Source: Streptomyces seoulensis (GTDB taxonomy: Bacteria > Actinomycetota > Actinomycetes > Streptomycetales > Streptomycetaceae). From it: 64,000 nt of DNA. Below, piece by piece: positions 1 to 7,091 of this stretch. A program made the position numbers and the translations under genes. How positions within the stretch are numbered: position 1 is the stretch's first letter; the number at the start of each line of letters is the position of its first letter. Location: positions 6,466,353-6,530,352 of the forward strand of contig CP054936.1 in the NCBI GenBank assembly GCA_013364255.1. The letters run 5' to 3'. The notes below the pieces were generated by a model. It was not told the origin of the DNA. It saw nothing but the letters and a program-made list of their open reading frames with translations, and did no database searches.

Positions 1-672
1 GCCCCGCCCACCGGCGCCGCCACCCCCACCCCCGTCAGCTCCGCCGCCCCCGCCCCGCGCGCCTTCCCGCACCAGCCCGCCGAGATCGCCCACGGCCCCC
101 GCGACCGGCCCCGCGTCGCCCTCACCTTCCACGGCCAGGGCGACCCCGCCCTCGCCCGCGCCCTGCTCACCACGGCCGAGCGGCACGGCGCCCGCCTCAC
201 CGTGCTCGCCGTCGGCACCTGGCTGGACGAGCACCCGGAGATGGCCCGCCGGATCGTGGACGGCGGCCACGACCTCGGCAACCACACCCAGCGCCACCTG
301 GCCGTCAACGACATGTCCGAGGCCGACGCCCGCGCGGAGATCACCGGCTGCGCCGACCGCCTGCGCCGCCTCACCGGCTCGATCGGCGCCTGGTTCCGCC
401 CCTCCCGCGCCCCGACCGCCACCGCGCTGGTCCAGCGGCTGGCCCGGGACGCGGGATACCCGCACGTGCTCTCCTACGACGTCGACTCCCTCGACTACAC
501 CCGGCCCGGCGCCCAGGCCGTCGTCCGCACCGTCATGGCGCGGGTCAGGGGCGGCTCCGTGGTGAGCCTGCACTTCGGTTACCCCGACACGGTCGCCGCC
601 CTCCCCGACGTACTCGCCGAACTCGACCGCCGCGGCCTGCACGCGGTCACCACCACGGAGCTGCTGAGCTGA
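1..672 (+). CDS. Polysaccharide deacetylase-like protein, 5' end missing
   Basis: The reading frame is open from the first base of the window, so the start and any signal peptide lie outside. The visible 223 residues look like a NodB-fold carbohydrate esterase: a beta-strand VALTFHGQGD near residue 40, the second motif GNHTQRH near residue 95, and a late beta-strand VSLHFGY near residue 190. In the family the first motif is TFDDG, whose first Asp is the catalytic base; here it is TFHGQGD, so metal-dependent deacetylase activity is uncertain. The stop overlaps the start of the next gene (TGATG), which suggests translational coupling with the lipoprotein downstream. An Ala/Pro-rich stretch precedes the domain, as in secreted forms. 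Confidence 0.8.
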   Translation, partial: APPTGAATPTPVSSAAPAPRAFPHQPAEIAHGPRDRPRVALTFHGQGDPALARALLTTAERHGARLTVLAVGTWLDEHPEMARRIVDGGHDLGNHTQRHLAVNDMSEADARAEITGCADRLRRLTGSIGAWFRPSRAPTATALVQRLARDAGYPHVLSYDVDSLDYTRPGAQAVVRTVMARVRGGSVVSLHFGYPDTVAALPDVLAELDRRGLHAVTTTELLS

Positions 673-1916
673 TGCCACCCACCCCGCCCCCACCCCGCAC
701 CCGGCCCGCGCCGTCCGCGCCGTCCCCCGCCCGCGCCCTCAGGACCCTGATCGCCGGCGCCGTCTGCGCCGCCGCACTGGCCGCGCTGCCCGCGTGCAGC
801 GGGACGGACTCCGCCCACCGCGCCGACGAGGCCCTGGGCAGCCAGGCCCCCGCCCGGCCCGAACAGCCGAAGCCGGGCCGGGCCGACACCCTGCCCGGCA
901 TGCCGCCCGTGCTGGACGCCAAGGACGCCTACGCCGCCGACCGCCCGGGCCGCCTCGCCGCGGCCGTCAAGGACTTCCCCACCCGGATCTACGTCCCCAA
1001 CACCCTCTCCGACACCGTCACGGTGATCGACCCCAGGACGTACAAGGTCACCGAGACCATCCCGGTCGGCCACCAGCCCCAGCACGTCGTGCCGTCCTGG
1101 GACCTGAAGACGCTGTGGGTCAACAACGACCTCGGCAACTCCCTGACCCCCATCGACCCGAAGACCGGCAAGGCCGGCAAGCCCGTCGACGTGCACGACC
1201 CGTACAACCTCTACTTCACCCCGGACGGGAAGTACGCCATCGTGATGGCGTCCAAGGACCGCCAGCTCGTCTTCCGCGACGCGCACACCATGGACCGGGT
1301 CAAGACCGTCCCCGTCACCTGCGGCGGCGTCAACCACGCCGACTTCTCCATGGACGGCCGCTACTTCATCGTCTCCTGCGAGTTCAGCGGCGAACTGCTC
1401 AAGGTCGACACCGCGAAGATGAAGGTCGTCGGGCAGCGGAAGCTCGATGTGCGCGGCGCGATGCCGCAGGACGTGAAGATGTCGCCCGACGGCAAGAGGT
1501 TCTACATCGCCGACATGGCGGCCGACGGACTGTGGATCCTGGACGGCGACACCTTCGCCAAGCCGGCCTTCCTGCACACCGGAAAGGGCGCCCACGGCCT
1601 CTACGTCAGCCGCGACTCGCGCGAGATGTACGTCTCCAACCGGGGCGAGGGCACGATCTCGGTCTTCGACTTCGCGAAGAACGAGCTGACCAGGAAGTGG
1701 CGGCTGCCCCAGGGCGGCAGCCCCGACATGGGCGGCGTCTCCGCCGACGGCAGGGTGCTGTGGCTGTCCGGGCGCTACAACTCCGAGGTGTACGCCATCG
1801 ACACCCGCAGCGGGAAGCAGCTCGCCCGGATCAAGGTCGGCAACGGCCCGCACGGCCTCGCCGTCTACCCGCAGCCGGGCCGCTACTCGCTCGGCCACAC
1901 CGGCATCTTCCGCTGA
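672..1916 (+). CDS. YVTN-type beta-propeller lipoprotein
   Basis: 414 residues. The ATG overlaps the upstream stop in TGATG. A Pro-rich basic start is followed by a hydrophobic segment and a lipobox LPAC with Cys42, so the protein is predicted to be lipid-anchored outside the membrane. From about residue 100 it has repeated beta-propeller blades of the YVTN/cytochrome-D1-like kind, for example IYVPNTLSDTVTVIDPRTYK, MYVSNRGEGTISVFD and a closing blade with GNGPHGLAVYP. Members of this fold bind ligands or serve as scaffolds; no catalytic residues can be assigned. Coupling to the deacetylase-like gene suggests a shared envelope role, which is inference. Confidence 0.85.
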   Translation: MPPTPPPPRTRPAPSAPSPARALRTLIAGAVCAAALAALPACSGTDSAHRADEALGSQAPARPEQPKPGRADTLPGMPPVLDAKDAYAADRPGRLAAAVKDFPTRIYVPNTLSDTVTVIDPRTYKVTETIPVGHQPQHVVPSWDLKTLWVNNDLGNSLTPIDPKTGKAGKPVDVHDPYNLYFTPDGKYAIVMASKDRQLVFRDAHTMDRVKTVPVTCGGVNHADFSMDGRYFIVSCEFSGELLKVDTAKMKVVGQRKLDVRGAMPQDVKMSPDGKRFYIADMAADGLWILDGDTFAKPAFLHTGKGAHGLYVSRDSREMYVSNRGEGTISVFDFAKNELTRKWRLPQGGSPDMGGVSADGRVLWLSGRYNSEVYAIDTRSGKQLARIKVGNGPHGLAVYPQPGRYSLGHTGIFR

Positions 1917-2005
1917 CGGCGCCCCCAAGGACGCCGGCAACACACGGACCGGACACGCCTCCGATCAGGTGACGGTCCGCCGCCCGCCGCCGCGGGACCG
2001 GGATC

Positions 2006-2641
2006 GTGCTGCGCATGATCACCCTTCGTCCGCGGCGGCGGATCGCCGCCGCCGTCCTGTCCGTGTCGGCCGTCCTCGCGACCACCGCCGCCACCGCCCC
2101 CACGACCACCGCCGCCGCGGCCCCCGGCCGGGCCCTCGCGGCACGGGCCGCCGCCGCGCCCGCCTGCCCGCAGTTCGCCGACAAGGTCGAGGCCGCCGCC
2201 GACCGGCGCGTGGACGTCGGCCGGATCACGCCCGCCCCCGCCTGGCGCACCACCTGCGGCACCCTGTGGCGCAACGACAACCGGGCCCCGGAGACCGTCT
2301 TCCCGGAGGGCTTCCTGCCCCGCGACGTGCTGCGCGGCCAGTACGACGTCGAGCAGTACGTCCTGGTCAACCAGCCCTCGCCGTACGTCTCGACGACCTA
2401 CGACCACGACCTCTACAAGACCTGGAAGTCGGCGTACAACTACTACATCGACGCCCCCGGCGGCGTGGACGTCAACAAGACCATCGGCACCACCCACAAG
2501 TGGGCCGACCAGGTCGAGGTGGCCTTCCCCGGCGGCATCGCCCGGCGGTACGTCGTCGGCGCCTGCCCCATCGACAAGGCCACGAAGACCGAGATCCTCA
2601 GCCGCTGCGAGAGCAACCCGTACTACGAGCCCTGGCACTGA
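2006..2641 (+). CDS. Secreted ADP-ribosyltransferase, scabin/pierisin-like
   Basis: 211 residues. The GTG start is followed by a signal peptide (basic RPRRR, then an Ala/Val-rich core to about residue 40) and a short mature protein with four Cys (54, 84, 187, 201) that could form two disulfides. The R-S-E layout of mono-ADP-ribosyltransferases is present: Arg89 in LWRNDNR, STT at 129-131 in place of STS, and QVE at 169-171 in DQVEVAFPGGI. The Q-x-E spacing and the FPGGI that follows are characteristic of the DNA-targeting guanine ADP-ribosyltransferases ScARP (S. coelicolor) and Scabin (S. scabies). Expected reaction: NAD+ to an ADP-ribosyl adduct on guanine bases or nucleosides. The gene stands alone; no immunity gene is recognisable beside it. 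Confidence 0.85.
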   Translation: MLRMITLRPRRRIAAAVLSVSAVLATTAATAPTTTAAAAPGRALAARAAAAPACPQFADKVEAAADRRVDVGRITPAPAWRTTCGTLWRNDNRAPETVFPEGFLPRDVLRGQYDVEQYVLVNQPSPYVSTTYDHDLYKTWKSAYNYYIDAPGGVDVNKTIGTTHKWADQVEVAFPGGIARRYVVGACPIDKATKTEILSRCESNPYYEPWH

Positions 2642-2773
2642 ACCGCACCCGGTCCCGGCGCCAGCCCCTACCGCCCGCAGGGCCGCCCCGGTCGTGCAGT
2701 TAATCTGACCTGCGTCAGTACCGTCGGTACGACGAGCAAGCCAGATCACACGCGACGCAAAAGGGGCGGACCG

Positions 2774-2986
2774 ATGGCGGACATCGAGGAAGCACGCAAG
2801 CAGTTCCAGCGGATCGACGCGGACGGCGACGGGTTCATCACCGCCGCCGAGTTCAAGTCGGCCCTGGCCCAGGGCGGCGACTGGAACGTCACCGACACCG
2901 TGGCGGAGACCATCATCAAGCAGCGGGACCTCAACGGCGACAAGGTCCTCTCGTTCGACGAGTTCTGGGCCTACCTGAGCAAGTAG
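2774..2986 (+). CDS. cabD: Small EF-hand calcium-binding protein, CabD-like
   Basis: 70 residues with two canonical EF-hand loops: Asp15-x-Asp17-x-Asp19 to Glu26 (DADGDGFITAAE) and Asp52-x-Asn54-x-Asp56 to Glu63 (DLNGDKVLSFDE). All Ca2+-coordinating positions are filled. Length and position, near a ScARP-like gene and upstream of an F420-type reductase gene, match what I recall of S. coelicolor CabD. An AGGGGCGG ribosome binding site lies just before the ATG. There is no signal peptide, so it is a cytosolic Ca2+ sensor or buffer; such proteins have been linked to spore and aerial-hypha development. A hairpin directly downstream suggests a monocistronic unit. Confidence 0.9.
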   Translation: MADIEEARKQFQRIDADGDGFITAAEFKSALAQGGDWNVTDTVAETIIKQRDLNGDKVLSFDEFWAYLSK

Positions 2987-2999
2987 TGACGCGGCGAGA

Positions 3000-3023
3000 G
3001 CGCCCGGCGGCCGCGCCGGGCGC
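3000..3023 (+). terminator. Hairpin terminator after the EF-hand gene
   Basis: Perfect 9-bp stem (gcgcccggc / gccgggcgc) with a 6-nt loop, 14 bp after the stop. There is no U-tract, which is normal for Streptomyces terminators. Confidence 0.65.
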
Positions 3024-3137
3024 CTCACCCGTTCGCCCGCACCCGGAATACCCCGCCGCGCGCGGAGGTTGGCCCTGTCCTGCACAGCCGTACCACGGCA
3101 CAGGCACCGACCTCCCGGAAGAGCGAGGCGAGTACAG

Positions 3138-3797
3138 ATGAAGATCGGCATCATCGGCGCAGGCAACATCGGCGGCAATCTCACCCGGCGGCTCACCGCC
3201 CTCGGGCACGACGTCTCCGTCGCCAACTCCCGCGGCCCCGAGACCCTGACCGCACTGGCCGAGGAGACCGGCGCGACGCCGGTGCGGGTCGAGGAGGCGG
3301 CGCGCGGCGCGGAGATCGTCGTGGTCACCGTCCCGCTGAAGGCAATCCCGGACCTGCCGTCCGGACTGCTCGACGGCGCCGCCGACGACGTGGCGGTCAT
3401 CGACACCGGCAACTACTACCCGCAGCGCGACGGCCGGATCGACGCCGTCGAGGGCGACGGCCTCACCGAGAGCCGCTGGACCGAGGGGCACCTCGGCCAC
3501 CCGGTGATCAAGGCGTTCAACGGCACCTACGCCCAGGACATCCTGGACCGCCACCGCCCGGCCGGCGACCCCGGCCGCCTGGCGCTGCCGGTGGCCGGCG
3601 ACGACGGGGCGGCCAAGGCGAAGGTCCGGGCGCTGATCGAGGAGCTGGGCTTCGACACGGTGGACTCCGGCGGCATCGACGACTCCTGGCGCCAGCAGCC
3701 GGACACCCCGGTCTACGGTCTCCAGGAAGGCGTCGAGGCGGTCACCAAGGCCCTCGCGGAGGCGTCCCCGGAGCGTCCGGCGGCCTTCCGCGCCTGA
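3138..3797 (+). CDS. F420-dependent NADP reductase-like oxidoreductase
   Basis: 219 residues. An N-terminal Rossmann motif GIIGAGNIGG (about residues 4-13) is followed by a second strand ending VANSRGPET, where the Asn-Ser-Arg turn fits NADP binding as in F420H2:NADP+ oxidoreductase and ProC-type folds. Later segments (VIDTGNYYPQRDG, HPVIKAFNGTYA) are typical of the NAD(P)-binding family annotated NADPH-dependent F420 reductase. The ATG chosen at 3138 begins directly with the first beta-strand and has a purine-rich GAGCGAGGCGAG upstream. Substrate is unknown. Confidence 0.85.
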   Translation: MKIGIIGAGNIGGNLTRRLTALGHDVSVANSRGPETLTALAEETGATPVRVEEAARGAEIVVVTVPLKAIPDLPSGLLDGAADDVAVIDTGNYYPQRDGRIDAVEGDGLTESRWTEGHLGHPVIKAFNGTYAQDILDRHRPAGDPGRLALPVAGDDGAAKAKVRALIEELGFDTVDSGGIDDSWRQQPDTPVYGLQEGVEAVTKALAEASPERPAAFRA

Positions 3798-3813
3798 GCG
3801 GCACGGGCGCCCG

Positions 3814-4368
3814 TCACTTCTTGGCCCACTCCCGCAGCGCGGCCGTGCTGGCGAAGTTCGCGACGTTCGTGTCGTGCGGCTCGTCGGTGTACTGGTGGAA
3901 GAGCCACTTGGCCTTGATGCGGGGGTGGCCGGCCTTGACGTAGTCGGCGATCCACAGACCGTCGCCCGCGTACGAGGTGGTGTCGACGGTCAGCCAGAAG
4001 TGGCGGTTGGTGTAGAGCACCACCCGGTTGTGCGGGCGCAGCTGCTTCACCTTGCGGATGAAGCTGTCCTTCTCGGCGTTGGTGGCGTGCGTGCCCTCGG
4101 CCGTGTTCTCCCAGTCCACCGCCAGGACGTCGCCCCGCTTCTCGGGGGCGTGCGAGACGAAGTACTCGGCCTGGGCGCTGATGTTGCCCGGCCACAGGAA
4201 GTGGTAGAAGCCGACGACCAGACCGGCGTCCCGGCCGTGCTTGGTCTGGGCGCTGAGCCTGGAGTTGACGTACGAGCGGCCCTCCGTCGCCTTGACGAAG
4301 ACGAAGGAGAGCCCGCTCGTGCCGTAGGTCGCGGACTGGAACGCGCTCACATCGATGCCCTTGAGCAT
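3814..4368 (-). CDS. GH25 muramidase-like protein without signal peptide
   Basis: 184 residues. The GH25 (lysozyme, Chalaropsis type) fold is visible: GIDVSAFQ at the start with Asp6, GFYHFLWPG near 53-61, and the catalytic pair Asp85-x-Glu87 in AVDWENT, followed by VVLYTN and a C-terminal FHQYTDE strand. These enzymes cleave the MurNAc-GlcNAc bond of peptidoglycan. The start is set by AGGGAG eight bases upstream of ATG 4368; the protein begins at the catalytic domain with no export signal, so either export is non-classical or it acts inside after lysis. It faces the reductase gene tail to tail, with the island just upstream. Confidence 0.85.
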   Translation of the reverse strand: MLKGIDVSAFQSATYGTSGLSFVFVKATEGRSYVNSRLSAQTKHGRDAGLVVGFYHFLWPGNISAQAEYFVSHAPEKRGDVLAVDWENTAEGTHATNAEKDSFIRKVKQLRPHNRVVLYTNRHFWLTVDTTSYAGDGLWIADYVKAGHPRIKAKWLFHQYTDEPHDTNVANFASTAALREWAKK

Positions 4369-4503
4369 GCAAACTCCCTGAGATGTGCCGTGGGGGAAGG
4401 AGTCGTCCCCTGATTCCTGCCCCACCCCGGCACGGCCGATCCCTCCGCCCCACTCGAACATCCGCCCGGCCCGCTCCCGGCCGATTCCGGCGGCACGTCC
4501 GCC

Positions 4504-5139
4504 TCAGCACTCGATGATGTTCACCGCCAGCCCGCCACGCGCGGTCTCCTTGTACTTGACGGACATGTTGGCCCCCTGGCGCGCTGTGCCCTTGACCTGC
4601 ACGTTCGAGGGGATCTGAGGGGCGATCCACGCCCGTAGGGACTTCTCAGGGACTTTCGGCAGAGAGGGGTCCCGAAGCCAGGCGTCCATCGCGGCGAGGC
4701 CGCGCCGCCCCGCGCCGGGCATGAAGTGAGCGTAGTGGTCGAGCGTGACTTTCGGTGTCGAGTGCCCGAGCCATTTGGACAGGCTGACCACCGACTCGCC
4801 GGCCTCCAACTGCACGCTCGCGTAGGTGTGGCGGAGGACGTGGAACATGTCCTCGCGTGGGGCGGCATAGCGCGGCACCCGGCGGATTCGGTTGCCATCG
4901 TGCCGCACCTTCTCGCCCACGGGCTTGATCAGTCCGGCGGTGGCGAGCGCACGATTCCAGCTGCGGTCGTTCCAGGTGCGGTAGTAGATGCGGTTGCCGT
5001 ACGACGAGGTGAGGATCAGACCGACCGTGATCGGCTTCCGCTGGCGCTCCTCCAGCGCGGTCGTCGGCGTTTCTCGGTTCCGCCAGGGCAGCGTGCAAGA
5101 AGTCGACGGGAATCCCCAGAGCCTCTGGTCGTCGGCCAT
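4504..5139 (-). pseudogene. Truncated tyrosine integrase fused to the att site
   Basis: 211 codons. Catalytic C-terminal part of a Streptomyces-type tyrosine recombinase: His100-x-x-Arg103-His104 (HVLRH), Gly-His126 (WLGHS) and the nucleophile Tyr136 (LDHYAHF). The core-binding domain and the first catalytic Arg, normally some 200 residues, are absent: the family match starts abruptly at about residue 15 (CTLPWRNRETP). A perfect-looking AAGGAGGA ribosome binding site sits before ATG 5139, so the first dozen residues (MADDQRLWGF) may belong to another gene joined by deletion. The last 20 residues are encoded by the att repeat and equal the SdaA C-terminus. Not expected to recombine by itself. 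Confidence 0.8.
4506..4568. repeat. Left attachment-site repeat (copy of the sdaA 3' end)
   Basis: 63 bp matching 11223-11285 with three mismatches (4537, 4540, 4543). It encodes on the minus strand the end of SdaA from MSVKYKETARGG to the C-terminal IIEC. The three differences are all in third codon positions (ACC/ACG, GCG/GCC, CGT/CGG), so the coded peptide is identical. Identity blocks are 31 bp (4506-4536) and 25 bp (4544-4568); the strand-exchange core should lie in one of them. Confidence 0.85.
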
Positions 5140-5560
5140 GGTGTCCTCCTTCGGCGGGTCAAGCGTATGGAACGAACGGGTGGACGCACGACGAGGCCGC
5201 CCCCTGCCTGAGCGGCGTGGGGCGGCCTTCGGCGGTCCTCGGTCAGACCTCGGCGAGCCGATTGGAGAGGCTGAGGGCGTCGGCTCCAATCCCGAAGGCG
5301 GCTCAGTCGAAAGCCGGGTCAGACACCGTCCGGCCCGGCTTTCGACTGAGCCGATCCCTTCTTGCGGCCGGCCCGGCTTTCCCGGATCGTGCCGCCCGGT
5401 CCAAGGGAAGCGCATCTGCGCAGCCAGTGTGCGGAAGGGTGCGCGGGCGGGAGCCTTTGAAACCCCTTCCGGCCCTGTGTCAGTTCCTCCAGCAGTAACG
5501 AAGTGATTGGAGGGATGCACCAAAACCTGTGGTGGGAGACCAGGGCACGAGGACTCCTTA
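5140..5560. other. Non-coding stretch upstream of the integrase remnant
   Basis: 421 bases without a convincing gene. Short open frames here have no family features and disagree in codon bias. The segment contains the perfect 20-bp inverted repeat at 5299-5353 and may be where the missing integrase 5' part and its neighbours were deleted. Confidence 0.5.
5299..5353. repeat. Perfect 20-bp inverted repeat
   Basis: Left arm 5299-5318 and right arm 5334-5353 are exact reverse complements (cggctcagtcgaaagccggg on the left), separated by 15 nt. It could act as a strong terminator for plus-strand transcription, a hairpin origin element or a recombinase site. Confidence 0.8.
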
Positions 5561-6259
5561 TTAGCAGGTTCCCCTCAAGATGTCATCGAGGTTCCTCTCC
5601 TCCACGTACCTGGCCCAGGCGGACGGCCTTCGGTGAGCTGGCAGTCCGCGGAGGTACCGCTGAAGGCTGTAACCCGCCCACCTCCGCTGTCGGCGCCTTT
5701 CCCGGTCAGGCTCTGCGAGGTCGCACCAGGCTTCCTCCCATGAGGCAACTGCTGTGGGGGCTACGACGCCGCAAATCTCGATGATCGTCATTACGAGCTC
5801 GAGTGGCGCACTGCGCTCGCCGCGGAGTACCGCTCCGATAGTGGAGCGCTTGAGTATGCCGTGACTCCTGAGCCCAATCTCTCGCTGTGAGAGCTTCGCC
5901 CCTCGAATCGTTTCCTGGAGAGCATCCAGAAACTCCCTGTGGGTGCGCATCCCGTCAGGCGGTCCCCCGGCAGCTCGAACTGACTGACCCCTCCGCCTGA
6001 TCGCCACCGCTTCACCCCTGACTGCCATCATGGTGTGCTCGTCCAGGCCGAGAGATCGGGCCATCAGCTCCGTCACGGCCCGAGAAGGGATCCCTCGCCC
6101 GGATAGCGCCCGCGACACGGTTGATGAGTCCCGGCCGATTAGCACCGCCAGCTGACCGTAGGTCAGGCCCCGTGCAGAGAGCTGGCCCTCCAGTAGGTTG
6201 ATCAGGCGGGCATTCACGGGCTCCCACTGCTTCCGTGATCCGTATCCCTCCGTGAGCAT
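5561..6259 (-). CDS. Tandem helix-turn-helix (XRE-like) regulator
   Basis: 232 residues. Two HTH units are visible: about residues 15-70, with GLTYGQLAVLIGRDSSTVSR as the recognition part, and about 110-165, with KLSQREIGLRSHGILKRSTI. This resembles regulators with duplicated XRE/Cro domains in Streptomyces mobile elements. The C-terminal third is Arg/Trp-rich without a recognised domain. ATG 6259 is chosen because GGGAGGGG lies eight bases upstream. It is the first gene inward of the integrase remnant and points towards it, so control of integrase or excision is plausible but inferred. The AT-richer stretch 6370-6470 is the likely promoter region. Confidence 0.75.
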   Translation of the reverse strand: MLTEGYGSRKQWEPVNARLINLLEGQLSARGLTYGQLAVLIGRDSSTVSRALSGRGIPSRAVTELMARSLGLDEHTMMAVRGEAVAIRRRGQSVRAAGGPPDGMRTHREFLDALQETIRGAKLSQREIGLRSHGILKRSTIGAVLRGERSAPLELVMTIIEICGVVAPTAVASWEEAWCDLAEPDRERRRQRRWAGYSLQRYLRGLPAHRRPSAWARYVEERNLDDILRGTC

Positions 6260-7091
6260 CGCACCCCTCCCGGGTTCGCTGGGCCGTAGGTCGACCCGTG
6301 ACCGGCAGCAGCGTGCCAATCTCGTCCCGCCTGGGCCAAGTCGGGAGAGCCTTCTCCGGCGGCAATGGCCACGAACAAGACCTTTGGTTCAGAGAGTGCA
6401 GGATTTGATGCTGTTATGTGCCGGTATGGCGAGTGGTTACCTGTGAGTAGAAAGAAGGGTTGCATTTCTGGCGCACGCATCCTCAGGGCCTTCTGTTCCA
6501 GAAGTGGTGACCGCCGCTGTGCGCGGGGTCGTCGCCCATTTCGTCGGCACCATGGCGAAGTGGGTCGGGCCGGGCGAGGACGAAGCCGCCCACATGGTCA
6601 CCCCGGAGGCCGTGGCCGACGTCATCATGACGGCGACCGCCGAGCGGAAGTCGGCAGCCGTCCAGCCCCACGCCTTCCGGCCCGTCCGGCGTGGACGACC
6701 GGCTGGTGAGTGTCCGTGTCGAGTCGCTGGGGTACCTGGTCATGGTCACCGCGCAGGCCAGCAAGTAAGCCAGCCTGACCGGCGGCGGCCCGGCGGCAGT
6801 CCCTCCGTTGGACCTCGGCACCGAGATTGGCAGCGTCTTGGTGAAGCGGCACGCCGAGGGGCGGCGGAGGTGCCGAGTCTGGCCGCAGCAAGTCAGGATG
6901 ATCTGCCATCACCACAGCGGCACACGCCCCAGCCCTCCGCCTCCACTCGTTCGGCGACCCCATCGAGCACCCCGGCCACTCCCTTGCTACTCAGGAACCG
7001 GTTTGGCCAGGTTGCTGCAGGAGACGGAATTGACAGTGCGGCCACCCTGCTGGCCGCATGCGTGAAGGCCGCCAAGCCATTCGACTCCTGG
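6260..7091. other. Intergenic island segment with a possible gene remnant
   Basis: 832 bases between the HTH regulator and the unrecognised operon. 6370-6470 is AT-rich. On the plus strand 6504-6690 reads like coding sequence (VTAAVRGVVAHFVGTMAKW, then MVTPEAVADVIMTATAERKS) and another frame from about 6670 to a TAA at 6766 continues in the same style (GVDDRLVSVRVESLGYLVMV). A frameshift near 6680 would join them. I do not recognise the family. The rest, 6770-7090, shows nothing. Confidence 0.35.

Noticed and set aside
1..4505. Toxin-immunity pair formed by the ADP-ribosyltransferase and a neighbour
   Set aside because: The next genes are an EF-hand protein and an oxidoreductase, both far downstream of the toxin stop and without features of an ART inhibitor.
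5217..5784. Several short plus-strand frames (93, 78 and 93 codons)
   Set aside because: They overlap each other and the 3' end of the HTH regulator and show no protein-like features.
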